Position numbers and translations under genes: made by a program
In this document: one piece after another, positions 45,894 to 59,070 of the stretch
Position numbering within the stretch: the first letter of the stretch is position 1
Layout: each line of letters opens with the position of its first letter
Assembly (NCBI GenBank): GCA_020740775.1
Contig: JAHEWK010000001.1
Coordinates: 5,952,001 to 6,016,000, forward strand
Direction of reading: 5' to 3'
DNA length: 64,000 nucleotides
Source: Ilyonectria destructans
Taxonomy: Eukaryota > Ascomycota > Sordariomycetes > Hypocreales > Nectriaceae
Notes under the pieces: generated by a model
Seen by the model: only the letters and a program-made list of their open reading frames with translations
Database searches by the model: none
What the model was told of the DNA's origin: nothing

Positions 45894-47445
45894 ATGGCTC
45901 CTCCCCAGGAAGCTCTCGACTTTGTCGACTTCGTCAACGCCTCTCCCACTCGTTCGTCCTCCCACATGCCCAAATTCTAATCTTCAGTGTCCGGATGTCC
46001 CTAATCGGTCCTCTCTAGCCTACCACGCCGTCCGATCTGCCTCCGAACGCTTCGAGAAGGCCGGCTTCACTCTCATCCGCGAGCGAGACTCGTGGGCCCA
46101 AGCCCTCCGCCCTGGAGGCAAGTACTACCTCACCCGCAACGCCTCAACCATTGTTGCCTTCACCATCGGCCGCAAGTGGCGCCCCGGTAACCCCGTCGCC
46201 ATTGTCGGTGCCCATACCGACTCCCCCTGCCTACGAGTCAAGCCCGTTTCTAAGAAGAGCAATGTCGGCTTCCTCCAGGTCGGCGTCGAGACCTACGGCG
46301 GCGGCATCTGGCACTCATGGTTCGATCGCGACCTCAGTATTGCTGGCCGCGTCTTGGTCAAGGAGGGTGATAAATTTGTCCAGAAGCTGATCAAGGTCGA
46401 GAAGCCTCTGCTGCGAATCCCGACCCTGGCTATCCACCTCCACCGTCAGAGCAACTTCGATCCCAACAAGGAGACGGAGCTGTTCCCCATTGCGGGCCTT
46501 GCCACAGCTGAGCTGAACAAGGGTGCCAAGACGGAGGAGAAGAAGGAGGACAAGGATGAGAAGGAGGAGGAGGAGGACTTCAAGCCTCTCCAGGCCATGA
46601 ACGAGCGTCACCACCCCCACATTCTCGACGTCATCGCCTCGGAGGCGGGTGTCGAGGTCTCTGAGGTGGTAGACTTCGAGTTGGTTCTCTACGATACCCA
46701 GAAGTCCTGCATCGGTGGTATCAATGACGAATTCGTCTTCTCCCCGCGTCTGGACAACCTCGGCATGACGTACTGCTCCGTCGAGGGTCTCATCACCTCC
46801 GTCGAAGACGAGGCCTCCCTGGAAAACGACAGTTGTATCCGCTTGACGGTCTGTTTTGACCACGAGGAGATTGGTTCCACTTCGGCCCAGGGTGCCAACT
46901 CTAACTTGCTGCCATCTGTCCTGCGTCGTCTGTCAGTGCTTCCCGGTAACCGGGACGCGGCCAGCGAGGGAAGCTATGAGGCGATTCACCACGATGGCGA
47001 GGATGCGACAGCCTACGAGCAGACCCTGTCACGTTCGTTCCTCGTCTCGGCAGACATGGCGCACTCTGTGCATCCCAACTACTCTGGCAAGTACGAGTCG
47101 TCTCACCAGCCCCTCATGAATGCCGGTACTGTCATCAAGGTCAACGCCAACCAGCGCTACGCCACCAACTCGCCCGGCATCGTGCTCCTGCAGGAGTGTG
47201 CCCGCACAGCCGGTGTCCCTCTCCAGCTCTTCGTCGTCCGCAACGACTCGCCCTGTGGCAGCACCATTGGACCCGGGCTCGCTGCCAAGCTCGGCATGCG
47301 CACGCTTGACCTGGGTAACCCTCAGCTCAGCATGCACAGCATCCGCGAGACGGGCGGTACTGCCGATGTGGGATACGGAATCCGGCTGTTCAAGGAGTTC
47401 TTTGAGAAATACGGAACGCTAGAGCCCAAGATTCTCGTGGACTAA
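45894..47445 (+). CDS. Aspartyl aminopeptidase (peptidase family M18)
   Basis: Two exons, 45894-45951 and 46019-47445, give 494 residues. The 67-nt intron joins FVNASPT to PYHAVRSA, the conserved family start. The chosen ATG sits in ACCATGG context. Two upstream in-frame ATGs (45780 and 45666) would add 38 or 76 residues containing SRIARPSRIAIAATPRLST, a basic, Ser/Ala-rich stretch like a mitochondrial presequence. All M18 metal and catalytic residues are visible: the His/Asp of AHTDSPCLRVKP, Asp of SPRLDNLGM, the two Glu of DHEEIGS, Asp of SADMAHSVHPNY and His of SMHSIRE. A Lys/Glu-rich insert (about residues 205-225) is typical of fungal members. The enzyme removes N-terminal Asp or Glu from peptides and forms large dodecamers, in the cytosol or vacuole in yeast. 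Confidence 0.93.
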
Positions 47446-47859
47446 ATTTACACCAGAGAACGGAATCGAGGTTGCAGCTAGAGTTGGTGTAGCGTGACAT
47501 GATCCGCCGTGTTTTGGATCAACACTGGCATGTGTGTAGTACGAATGATCTGCCTCACACAAAGAGACGGAAGCAATGATGAAATCCAATGGCATTTAAC
47601 TTTAAACCTGGCCCATGATACCAACAGATATGTCAAGTGACTATATCCTGTCTCAAACCTGCCGCAACGCCGTTCGATATCAGTATGACCATCCGCCCAG
47701 ATAACATGTGATGATCGATGCCCATGCCTGCAAAAAAGCAAAAAAAGCGTCCGCAAGATCCCACCCCACCCTTGCATGCTGTGTTTCGTGAGATGGATGA
47801 TATATTTATACAAGTCCCAAGATCCTCCGACTTTTCCTCTTGTTTTGTATTCTTGGGCA
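47446..47859. other. 3' regions of convergent M18 and Whi5-domain genes
   Basis: A 414-base spacer between convergent stops. It contains an A-run near 47735 and no supported gene. Confidence 0.6.
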
Positions 47860-48847
47860 TCAACTGGACTCGGACCGCGCCATACTTAGTAGCCCACTCA
47901 TTGCGCGACTACTCAACGCGGTGAGACTAGGGTCTGGCCTCGACACGACCACGGACGGGAGGGAATCCGTGGGTGGCAACTCAACATCATCATCATCGAC
48001 GGGAGGGGACTCTCGGTCCTGCTCCTCCTCGGACTCCTCTTCAGCTTCAGGCCGGGGCTGGGATTGTGGTCGGGCGTCGGACGAGCAGCGCGGGCTCTGG
48101 ACACGGACGACGCGTGGGCCGGGGCGGGGCATCGGGCGGCTTTGCAGGTCGGCGAGAGGGACGGAGGTCTGGCCCGTGCGGACTTTGTAGTTTGCGAGGC
48201 TGAGGCGCAGGCGGAGGATCTCTGCTTTCTGTCGTGCGAGTCAGTCTAGGTTCAGAGGAATGAGTTTACACGCCCCGACCTCCAGGGCACGGAGGAGCGG
48301 GACATTGAGTGCGAACGGGGGTGGGGGGTTGGTAGCGTACCTCTCTTACTTGCTCCCGCGTCAGGGCGCGTGGCCGTGTAAACGGGATCCGCTCCAGGGC
48401 TGCTGCGGCCGTCGCGGGCGCTGAGTCGGGCTCGGTGGTGGTGGTTGCCCACGAAGCGTCGTTGGCGGACGTGTCGAACAGCGAGCTTGTGTCGGGGCTG
48501 TCACTCCTTGACGACGCGTCCTGGTGGCCGGGTTAGCATCGATATACTTTTAATTCACACGGCTGAGCATGTCGCGCATGCCTCGGAGCTGTGGGGTGGA
48601 ACCTCCCATCACGCATCCAAGTTTCCCAACGTACCTCGTCACGTCCCAGACACGCCTTCTTGCCGACGGGGCTCGCGGTCCCGTCCACCTCAAACATCCT
48701 CTTGCGAGGTTCGACAGAGCGCTTCACGGGGCTCCCGACAGGACCTCCCAGGGGTTTGCCATCCTTAAAGAGCATCTTGGGGGCAGCCAGCGCGTTGGAG
48801 TCCAGCGGGGCCAGGGCGCGTCGCTTGTTCGGGGAGCACGTTTCCAT
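47860..48847 (-). CDS. Whi5-domain cell-cycle transcription repressor-like protein
   Basis: Three exons, 48847-48635, 48520-48350 and 48228-47860, give 250 residues. Intron 1 (114 nt) has GTACGT, a CTAAC branch site and CACCAG; intron 2 (121 nt) has GTAAGA, CTGAC and GACAG. The N-terminus METCSPNKRRALAPLDSNAL contains an SPxKR cyclin-dependent-kinase-type site. Two more SP sites follow (VGSPVKR and TASPVGKK). The core motif LRLRLSLANYKVRTGQ near residues 133-148 is the GTB/Whi5 motif that ties Whi5, Nrm1 and relatives to SBF or MBF. The C-terminal third is Pro-, Glu- and Ser-rich and disordered. The family represses G1/S transcription until phosphorylated. I cannot tell a Whi5 from an Nrm1 role. 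Confidence 0.85.
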
Positions 48848-50591
48848 TGCAGCAACAGCTCGGTCGCAGAGGCGAATTATTTCGAAAAGAGTTGAGGATC
48901 TGAGGGACAGGCTCCGGTTCAAGGGTGAGAAATGAAGACCACTCGCGTATGTTTGCTGTGTCGTGTGCTGTTTGTATGTGTTTGTCCAATTCAGATGTCG
49001 GACACGGTCGTTGAAGGTCGGCTAGAAGAAGGTATGGAGCCCTGGGAGTGGAGGTTTTGAGGCGGCCTGATAAGATAAGAGACGTGAGGTAGAGTGGGTA
49101 GGTACCCCGAATGTAACGAGTCAAGACGAAACGACGACACGCACGAGACGGAGCTCTCTGGGACAACGGGCAACAACAAGAAAATAAAACAACACCAAAA
49201 TAAACAAAATCGAAAAACACAGCGTCGAGTTTCAGAATGTCAATTACGTCGAGATCGCAGGACTACGTAGAAATCCCACAGATAGTTACACACGCGACAC
49301 TCGGTCACGCGCCTGGGACGAACGCCTGCAGAAAACGGTCACTTAAAATTGGCCCGCCTGCACCTGCGTGGCCGAGGCCAGAATCTCACCAAAGAGGCGG
49401 GAAAGTGTGCTCAAATCCCTCCATGTCGATGCAACCCAGCCACTCCACCCACCGCAAGCTGCTCGACACGGTGTCGCGCCCGTTAATTATCCCTCAACCC
49501 CAGCCCCCGGTCCCCTCCCCTCCCCCTCCCTCTCCCACGTCACTCCCGCAACTGTCACAGGGAATTCATCTTATTTACTTATTTCCTATTCAGGCTTGGC
49601 CTGGCTTACATAACATCTCCATCGCGTCTTGTGCGGATGGTACCGTGCGCCAGCCCCAGAAGGGATTAGTCTCGAATCCCTGCCGCGTTCTGGTGCTGTG
49701 GGGAAAGATCCCGTCGGGCCCGTCGCCAAGCGGATGCAGGAACGGGGTCCGTCCTGTCCCCTCATCGAACTGGGGCCGAGCCTAAGGCCGGCTTTGGTCC
49801 GGCCTTGGCTCCGGCTTTGACACGGAGCTTACTCCTATAACCGCAGGAACCCACAAAGAGCACTTACAGTTTACCTCTGAGTTCTCCGCCCCGAGTTCTT
49901 GCGGGATCGCCAGAGCGGCCGGGTCTCCTCCACGTCCCAAGGTCGAGTTACAGCTCAACCTCTGACATCATTTACTTTACGTCAACACAGTCCAACTCAG
50001 TAGCCACAATCACTCAGCACCGTTCAACATCGGTAGCAAAACGCTGGGTATCATTTGCTCCTCGCCTATGTGTCCCTGAAGCTAAGACTGGCCGCCTTCC
50101 CTCCTTTCGCAGAAACTACAAGCTGCAGAAAGCATCTAAAAAATGCGACAAGACAGCAGGAAACGCTAAAAACAACAGACTAGCAAAATCAGTTGGCCAC
50201 ATAAGACCGTCATCCGGTGCAGCATTGGCCGCCATCCTTCAACAAACTCCCAAAACAAAATATAGTCTCACGCCCTCCAAAACCTCATCGTGTACCTCAG
50301 CCCGCCGCAGCAGGTCAGAGGACAACGCCCGTGCTTCGGTGTTTTTGGTGTCCTCTCTTCCCTTCTCCATTTTCCTCTCCCTTTCCAGATGTCCATTCAA
50401 AACCGCCCTGCCTTGTTCCCTAAACAAACCCTGCGCAGAAGTTCCATGCCCAAAAATCCGAATCATGTCGTCACACTGGGGTATATATCCCGGGACACCC
50501 CAACCTCGTCCAATCAATTACAGGTCCCGCACCACTCTCACCAACCAAAACGTTCTTGCTCTCTCTTTTCGTGTAGAAACGCAATATTCTC
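48848..50591. other. Whi5-domain gene promoter and MED15 3' region
   Basis: About 1.7 kb without a recognised gene. Open frames such as 49237-49785 have no family features. A CT-rich stretch near 49490-49560 stands out. Confidence 0.5.
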
Positions 50592-53500
50592 TCATGTCTC
50601 CATGGAATAAAAGCTGGTATCAAGCTCAAATGGCTTGTTGAAATCAACGTGGTAGTCGTCCCAGTCAGGTGGTGGACCGGACGAGGGGTCTATCAACAGC
50701 GAAGTGTCGATGTCAACCCCATCCATCGAGCCCAAGGTTCCACTGAGGCTTGTGCTGTTCATGTCCAGGAGAAGATCTCTACCACCCATATCATGCCAGC
50801 CAAAGTCAATCTCGAGACTAACGCCCTCTGAGATGTCGCTGTTTGGTTCGCTAGATCCACTGTCTTTGCTCGACTCAGGCGTGTCGTTTGGCGTCAACGA
50901 CCGATATACATTCAAATCGCCGATGACGTTCCGGAAACCGCCGTTCTCTAGGCCCAGGTTGCTCATCAAACTTTGAGGGTCAATGGTTGAGTTGGACCAA
51001 GGGTCGACCGCGGGCACAGTCTCGAGCGGCTTCGCATCCGCTAGCTTCAGCGTCGTCTCGCTTTTGATACCGCCCTTTCCGTCTTGAGGTTTGCCCATGT
51101 TGCCAGCAGATAGCTTCACATCGGCCGAAATGGGTGTAGCTCCAAGGGTTGCAGGTGTCTGACCTTGCTTCGAGTTGGTCACGCTCATCGCAGGCGCTGG
51201 CTCTTGTAGCTTCTCCTTCTTCAGAGTCCCATCAGGCTCCAACCCCAAAGTTAGTGCAAGGCTCTCCTGAACAAACTTCATCGGGTCCTCCTTTGGCTTC
51301 GTATGTTCCTCTTGGATATGTACTTGGAGGGCTTGCTCCGTTGCGAATCCAGCGGTTGACATGTCACAGTCGGGCTCATGGCAAACAAAGAGGGGCTTCG
51401 GCGGGGCTTGAGACTCCGAAGCTCTCCTCATCTCGGGTGATGACTTTTTGCTGATTTGCGGCGATGGAGTGGCGCCCTGTGGGGTCTGTCCAGTCACCTT
51501 CTGCTTTTTGCGCGCCGGAATCTGGAGGTTCATGTCTTTGGGTTTGCCCACGTAGCTCGGGTTGCCGTGAGGGGACGAAGCTCCAAACTGGAAAGGTGGC
51601 TGGGCAGTGGTGGGAGCAACGGGAGTCTGGTTTCCCTTGCCAGCTGCCTTCTGGTTTGCCTTGGTCAAAGCTTGAGTATTCTTTTCTAGGTTGGCGGCAT
51701 TGAGAGGGGCAGGCGGGGCCTGTTGCTGCTGCTGCTGTGCCTGTTGCTGTTGTGCCTGCTGCTGGAGTTGCGCCTGCTGCTGCGCCTGCTGCTGCTGGGC
51801 GAGCTGGGTATTCTGGTTCTGAGGAGTAGCCTGCTGGCTATTCGACTTCATCATTCCGCGCCCGTAAACGCTAGCGGCGAGGTCCTTGGCCATGCTCTCA
51901 AGCATCGCCCGGGCCTGGTCAATCTCAGCAGCCCGAATGCTGAACGTGTCCTTCAACACATTCATCTTCTCTCCATCTGCAAACTGCTTCATAATGCGCC
52001 ATCGCTATGAAAGTCAGTTAATGTCACTTAGTGGGGGATATTATCTGAGGCTTACTGTTCTGAAAAACATTTTGGCGCGTTGATCATCGCGCGTGATTGC
52101 GTACCACTTGCTCAATCCACGGCCAATCTTTCCCATGTCCACCACGATTCGCTGGAGCTTGGCTGCCGTATCGCTGTGCTCCTGGGGGTTCATGGGGATG
52201 TCTACCATGACCTCTTGCGATGATCCCCTCTGCTCCTCTTGGCCAATGGCCTTGAGACGAGCCAAGTTGCTATCTGCCTGGTTACCGCCAGCCGCAGCCC
52301 TGTTCGCCATTTGCATCTTGACATATTGCTCGTATTTAGCTCGATGCTCAGGGTTGAGCTGGGCAATCTGTTGCGGCGTCAAGTTAGGGAGCCCCTTCTG
52401 CTGCTGCTGTTGCTGATTAGGTTGGGACGGCGGTCGAGCTGGGGCGGCAGGCTTGACATTCTCGGTAATCTCGGCGTTCTCGTCAGTGCTGGGACGCTTC
52501 AGATTCTTAGGGGCTGGTGCTGGAGAGGGATTCGGTGGCTGAGTCCGGTTGTTGGCAGGTCGGGCGGCTCGCATCTGCTCTGGGGTCGGCGTGGCGTTAG
52601 GCTGCTTCTGAGCGCCAGTTTGCATGACCGCGTTCTGGCCCATAGCGTTAGGTACCTGCATGTTCTGCGGTTGAGGAGTCTGGATTGGCTGCGCAGCTTG
52701 CTGCTGGGGGGGTTGTTGAAGCTGCATCGGAGCTTGAGGTACTGGCATGGGGTTCTGTCCGCCTTGTTGACCCTGACCTTGTACACGACCTTGGGCTTGC
52801 TGGCCTCGCATTTGCTGCTGCGTTATCCAGCTCTGCCTCTTCATTTGCATCACCATCATCCGCAGCTGCTCGTCGGGCACATTTGCCAGGTTTGGTCTTT
52901 GGTTTCGAACATGCATGAGCTCTTGAGGAGTGACTTGGAGGACGTGAGCCGGAATATTTGGCACCGGTCTCTGCATACCCTGCTGGGCGTTGGGTACTGG
53001 GCCACCAGGAGTCTGCATACCAGGGTTCATGTTCGGATTCTGAACCTGCTGGGGCGGCTGCTGGGGAGGCTGGGGCTGTTGCTGCTGCTGCGCCTGTTGC
53101 TGCTGCTGCGCCTGTTGTTGTTGTTGTTGTTGCTGCTGCGCCTGCTGCTGCTGTTGCTGCTGTTGCTGTTGTGCCTGTTGTGCCTGTTGCTGCGCTTGCT
53201 GCTGTTGCTGCTGCTGCTGAGGTGAGATGAAGTTTCGCTTCTGGAGCAAAAGCTGGAACTGTTTTTGTTGAATGGTTGAAAGCTGGTTGCGAACATGCTG
53301 AGCGACATTGTTCTGGCCAAGCCACATCTTCAATGCTCCCCATTTCTTCACCTCAGGAGGTACTTGACCCAGTTGTGCAAGAACCTGAGGGGGCAAATCC
53401 ATCGAGTCCATCATAGCGATAGCCTGGGGGTTTTGAGGCACCCTCGGAACCTGCATTTGTTGACCTGCATTGCCAGGAGCTCCGGGTTGAGGAGTCATCT

Positions 53501-54253
53501 GTCCAGCCATGTTCATCTGGCCCATTTGACCTGGAGTTCGATTCTGCATCTGCCCTGGCGTCTGGCCTCCATTCATAGCCATCTGACCCTGGCGTTGGGT
53601 TTGCCACCTCCGCATCACCTCGTCAAGCTTCTCCGGGGGCATTCCACTGACCGCCGATCGCTGTTCTTGGGTCAGATTTTGAAGCATATTCTGAAAGGCT
53701 TGGCTGTTTGGTCGCTGGCTCCCTTGGTTGAAGCGTTGGTCTCCAAACTGCGTCGCACCCTGGCCCATACCCTGGTTGCCCATGGGGTTCATATTATTCG
53801 GCGGTCGAGATACGGGTGTGTTCAGCGTGTTCATAGCTGGGCTCTGAGCAGGTGGCATGTTGCCGTTCATCCCAGGCTGGCCTTGCATTTGCTTGATCTG
53901 CGCCTGCGCCTGAAGTTGTGCTTGGGATTGTTGCGCCGTCTGGTTCATCTTCATCTGTTGGAGGTTGATTTGTTGTTGAGGCTGAGGCTGAGACTGAGAC
54001 TGCTGCTGAGCTGGACGAGGAGGCTGGTTGGGACCTCCTTGGTTGGACATGTTCTGACCCATGGGTTGAGGAGTAGGGTTTCGATTAGGCCCGGTGCTTG
54101 CAGGGACAACCATCTGACCGGCTTGCTGAGCCATGAGGCCGGTCATCTGTTGATCCTTGATGCTCTCCATGTTGGGAGTGAACTGTGTGAAGTCGCTCCC
54201 ATTTTGCGCCCCATTCATCATCCCCGGCTGCTGCTGTTGCTGGGATTGCTGCT

Positions 54254-54318
<65 letters not shown>

Positions 54319-55430
54319 CTCTGTAGGGATTGCTGACTTTGCTGTTGCTGCATCAAAGCTGCCTGTGCAGTGTTAGGGTTTCCAGGCCCCAGTCGACCCA
54401 TGTTCGCCTTAAGAACTTGGAAAGCCTGGTTTTGGTAGAACCACAAGAGGGGATCTTTGCCTTGAGCCTGGAATTCGGCCAGCTGCTGTGGCGGAAGCCT
54501 CTGTTGCAGTTGGATCCGGGTATTGGCTTTTGCTTGTTCTGAAGCGTTGCTCATCATCCTGGCGGCCAGCTCCGCGACCTTGCTCTTGTCCTGGGGTGAC
54601 AGTCGTGACAGCTCATTGGGATATGGTTGTTGTGGTCGGGCCTGGTTGCCAGGCATGCCCATCATCTGCTGGTTAGGGCCCATCCCGCGACCAGCCTGGT
54701 TTGGCATTCCCACTCCCATGCCCATACCCATTCCCATACCCATCTGCTGTTGTTGAGGCATCGGGGCGCCTTGCATGGGGTGTTGCATAGGCTGGAAGCC
54801 CTGCTGAGGACCTTGGCCCATGCCGCGACCCATCTGTGCCTGCATGTTCATCATTGCTTGAGCTTGTGCTTGTGCTTGTGCCTGCACCTGCGCGTTGGCG
54901 TTGATGGCGTTCTGGAGGTTCGGCTCGTTGGCTTGACGTTTCTTGTAGAAGTCCATAATCTTATTCGTCATTTCTTGGTCATAAGCTTCCTGCGATAGAG
55001 GTTAGTACAGGACAAAGACAATAGGCCAACAGGGTGGATGGGGTATACCTTTGTGGGAGACTTGTGGAACATCTCTCGCTCGAAGCTGCAACCAAACTCA
55101 GCTGCCTTCATAGAGTCGACTCCATTCATGGCAAGAGCAATATTGGAGATACTATTACCAGTTAGCCAGAATATCACGGTGAGGGTTCGCGTCGCCCGTC
55201 GCGAGGGCGGCGAAAAGAGGCGGAAGTAAAACGTACAGGTTCATCGTCTTGCCCATACGATCACCGATAGGGATGTTGGCCTGCCAGCAGATGCCGGTAA
55301 AGGGTTGTGTGTGTTGGACCAGGTTCTGGTAGACGATCTGTTGCAGCTGGTTGCTGTTGGGCTTGCGCATCTGCTGCTGCTGCGGCATCATCTGGCCGGC
55401 CCCAGCCATATGCTGCATGTTGGCCGCCAT
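50592..55430 (-). CDS. MED15: Mediator subunit MED15 (glutamine-rich)
   Basis: Four exons, 55430-55237, 55151-55049, 54989-52056 and 52004-50592, give 1547 residues. Introns are 85, 59 and 51 nt with normal GT-AG ends and CTAAC or CTGAC branch sites. The N-terminal 110 residues form the KIX domain: IPIGDRMGKTMNLISNIALA, then MKAAEFGCSFEREMFHKSPT and the following EAYDQEMTNKIMDFYKKR. KIX binds activation domains of transcription factors. The next 850 residues are dominated by Gln, Met, Asn, Pro and Gly, with long Gln runs. After about residue 960 come a KWYAITRDDQRAKMFFRT helix and a C-terminal region ending in an acidic, aromatic DWDDYHVDFNKPFELD tail. MED15 is in the Mediator tail and passes signals from activators to RNA polymerase II. 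The ATG at 55430 is chosen because MAANMQHMAGAGQMM runs straight into the KIX domain. Confidence 0.93.
53079..53219 (-). repeat. Glutamine/alanine repeat tract in MED15
   Basis: About 47 codons are nearly all CAG or CAA with scattered GCG/GCA alanine codons. The mixed codons show it is not one pure expansion. Confidence 0.85.
54246..54317 (-). repeat. 24-residue polyglutamine run in MED15
   Basis: Twenty-four consecutive Gln codons, alternating CAG and CAA. Further short Gln runs flank it on both sides. Confidence 0.9.
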
Positions 55431-58400
55431 AGCCGCTGGTGGGAGGATGGGACAAAGCCCAGGTTAGAGGGTGTGTAGTTGGTCGACACGTGGGAGGAGC
55501 GTGTTGGAATCGAACGGCGAGAGCGGTAGCTGCAGACAAAGGTGCGGCGAACAATAGTCGGGGCACCACGGTCGAGCCGGAGTTAAGAAAGGACGGTGCG
55601 AACAAAGGGAGGTGGAACAAAAGACTTGGGTGTTGCCTTTTTTACTCTAAGGCAGATAGCCGTCGACGGGCTGTGAGCTGCCTAGCGGTGACTCGCAGGG
55701 CGTTCCATAAAAAGCCGGTCGTTTGTGTAATGAGGCGGCAGTGGACAAGGCGGAGGGCGAGAGGCGTCGCGTGGGACGAGCGACGACAGGAGGGAAAATA
55801 CCACAGGACAAGCAAGAGAGCCCAGTCCGAAACGACGAGGACAAGTTGTCGGGTCGTAAAGGAACAGAGAGAAGGCCAAGGGGAGGTGGTGAAGTGTCCG
55901 AAGTTGGGGATGAGCTGTGGATCGTGTAATATTAACGACTGTCCAGGTTTGGCACGATGGAGCAGCGGCAGAACGAGCGGCGAGGGTGCGGACAGGTGAA
56001 TCACGATCAAGAAGAAGGGTCGGGACAGGCGGCGGGGTCCGCGTCGTGGCTCGTGGCGGTCGTCGTGATCGTCGGTCGTCTCGATCGATCGAGTCGGGGC
56101 GAGTTGAGTCGCTGGTCGCAGGCCAAGCGGTGTTGATGTGGACGGGAGGTGAAAAGGTCGCAAGCGCTGGGGGTCGAGGTGGTGTTGTGTGGGATTTCGC
56201 AGCGACAGGCCCCCCCAGTCGGAGCAGCAGGCGCGGAATTTCGTGGAGCCCAGGGCCAGGGACGACTGCCGAGCTGGGCAGTTGAAGCGGCGGATGCAGG
56301 AGGTCCCAGCACAAAACTGCGCTTTGATGAGCGGCGCGAACGGAAAAGAAGAGAAAAAGCGGCGACCAAGCAGCAGGAGTGATGAGCCTAAGTGGGGAGG
56401 GAGAGGAGGGATAGAGAGAGAGTGAGTGGGAGGGAGAGAGTGAGTGAGAGGGAGGCAGAGAGAGCGAGGAAGGATAAGGCGCGAGGCAATGTGACGAGCA
56501 AGATGGAAGAGAGATCGAATCCAAGGACACCCAGTAGAGAGGGAGCCTAGCAGTAGCCCAGCAGCCCAGCCCAGCCCAGCCCAGCAGAGGCAAGACGCCA
56601 GTCCAGGTAGGTAGGTAGCAAGGTACCCAGAAGTAGGTGGATACAGAGTGTACATGGTGGAGGGGGCCCTGAAATGGTCGGCAGGGCGCTGGGCAGCATG
56701 CTGGCGACGCTGCGCGAGCTCCCCATTAACCAGCTGCGCGCTCCACTTCTGCCACCAGTAACTCAAGCGCTCAAGCAACGGCGAGGTACCATGCACTTCC
56801 AAGGTACCTCGGAGTCTTAGCAGGGCGCGGGCGGGATGTTTTTGGGGCAGACCCTTTCCCCATTAAGGTTCGGGTGCTGGCTGGTGGACTTCTACAGGTG
56901 TGTGGGCGAGGGACCGAGAGACAGTGGATCGCCCTGAAGCGGACGCTACAGGATTGCACCAACTGTGTAAGACATGTCTCCCGCTGATGGGGAGGCATCG
57001 AAGCAGAGCCGCCTTGGATTGATCCTCGCCGCCAGCTGGGCCGGGTGAAGCCTGAAACGACAGTATGGGCAGTGCATGCAACGCAGCGCAGCAGTGGCAA
57101 GTGCACGTCCGATGGGGAGGGGAGCGATGGATCAGGTGTGTGTTAATTCGGGGTATGGATAGCCAAAGGGGTACCAGCGACGAGAATTGGATGGATGCAG
57201 AGGGGGGATGGATGGAGAGGCGAAGGCAACGTACGGTGCGTAGCGGGGGGGAGAGAGTGGGCGAAGAAGGACCAAATCCACGAGGAAATCAGAGAAGAAG
57301 GCTACAGAGAGAGGACAACACGACATCAACTAACAATTCGATACAGCAGGATGTGCGAGCCAAGGCGCTCAGATACAGTGCTCAGTAGGCCATGTTCGAA
57401 CGGAATCGTGACGGACAAGAAACGAGACGAGAGAAGGTGAGAGCTAAACCTAAGTGTGAGTGCGAGGGAGACCAGACACCGAACATCAGACGCCAGCAGA
57501 AACTGGAGAGTGGGTGGTAGTTTGGGCGGGAGTGCCACACCCACCTCAGGCACTGGCGACACATGAAGGAGAGACAGGACCAGAATGAGAGGGCATCATT
57601 GGCCCAGCCGAGGGAAGCCCTGGGCCAGGGACTCGACGAGACTCAACGAGAGTCGACGAGAAACTGGACAGAGCTGGATTGGACTTGGATTTGGGACAGG
57701 GCAGGGCAGTTGGATGGATCCACGGGGTCCTGGTGGTGAATCCCTGGTCCTGGTCGGGCTCATGATCCCTGTCCCCCGTCTCACCCAGGCACACTAACAA
57801 TCGACGAAAGGTACCTCTGCGATGATCCAAGGCTCTGAGCTACCAGGTAGGTACCGCGGCAGCGCATCAGTACCGTCTCACTCTCCCACTCGCATTCGCT
57901 GGCTCAGTCTCCCTCTTGCTCTCCCAGGCTGACTCGTCTTGGACGATGACTTGGGCAATCCCCCAGAGGAATCCCATATCGCGCCATTCACCATTCGCAA
58001 TGTAGGGTACCCTTACCCCCAGCAGCATGTGCGTATGACGGATGCCACTGGGCGCAGAGCAGAGTGTGGGTGGTGGTGCTAGTGGTAGTCGCGGTACTGG
58101 TACTACACACGCACAGCGGCGGTGGGTGGATGTCAATGGGGGTGGTGGGCACTGGTGAGTGGTGGCTCGTGGATCATAACCTCAGATGATGACTTGTCTC
58201 GCCCGCCTCTTTTGCCCGCCACATCCAAGTACTTGCGTCGAGTGCTGCGTACCTGGGCCTGGTAGGTACTCGTGCAGGTCTCAAAGTACGGGCCGCTCGC
58301 TTGGTAGAAGGGCCTACCTCATCTATCTGTACGAGCGCCATGCGATGCGCCCATTGACCGTCCCGTCTAAACCATCCCACCGCCCTATTCCCACGAGACA

Positions 58401-59070
58401 CGGCGTGTACCAACGGGCAGGGCGGAGGGGCGACAGTGTGGGAGAATCGTTTTTGTCGACCGGTGGCAGAAACACGGCGACCAGGACAGGAAAAGGGCGA
58501 GTGAGGAACACAGCCTGAACCAGAATCGGCGAACTAGGCTCGAGAGCAAAGTGCGTAAAACGAGGGCAAGGCGTGCAAGGGCGTGCAAGGCGTGCGAATG
58601 TGTATGTACTTGTACGGCAGGGCGGACATGCAGGACGTTGCGTTGATCATCCATCCCTCGATTCATGTTTTCTCCATGCGTCTGCATCAAACCCTCATTC
58701 GGGGCGGCAAAAGAACATCCGCACAGGACCCCAACGCCGCATCGCGCATCCTCCAGCATCATCGGCGACATGTTGATTGATGAGCCCCTAGCGTTGGTAT
58801 TTAAGACAGGCGGCTTGTAGATGTGAGCACCCAACGGCACCAGGGGACACAGCACGTACGACGTAGACCGCTTTGAACGAAGTGGAGGAAGGCGGGAGGC
58901 GGAGAGGCCGGCGTGGGGTGGCCGTGGTACTGTACCTTCCTCCAGCTTCCAGACGAAGTCGGAGGGTGCGGTCCGTATGTACCATGTCAGGGCAGGAACA
59001 TCCAAGGAAGGAGCCACGAGGCACGAGGCACAAGACGCTTCAGTTGGGCCAGCGTGACGCACCTGGTTCT

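Noticed and set aside
52239..54326. Long leucine-rich plus-strand frames
   Set aside because: They are the antisense of the MED15 Gln tracts (CTG/TTG read as Leu).
55642..56802. 386-codon minus-strand open frame upstream of MED15
   Set aside because: Pyrimidine-rich, low-complexity, overlaps another 303-codon frame on the same strand, and has no domain. Best explained by lack of stops in C/T-rich leader DNA.
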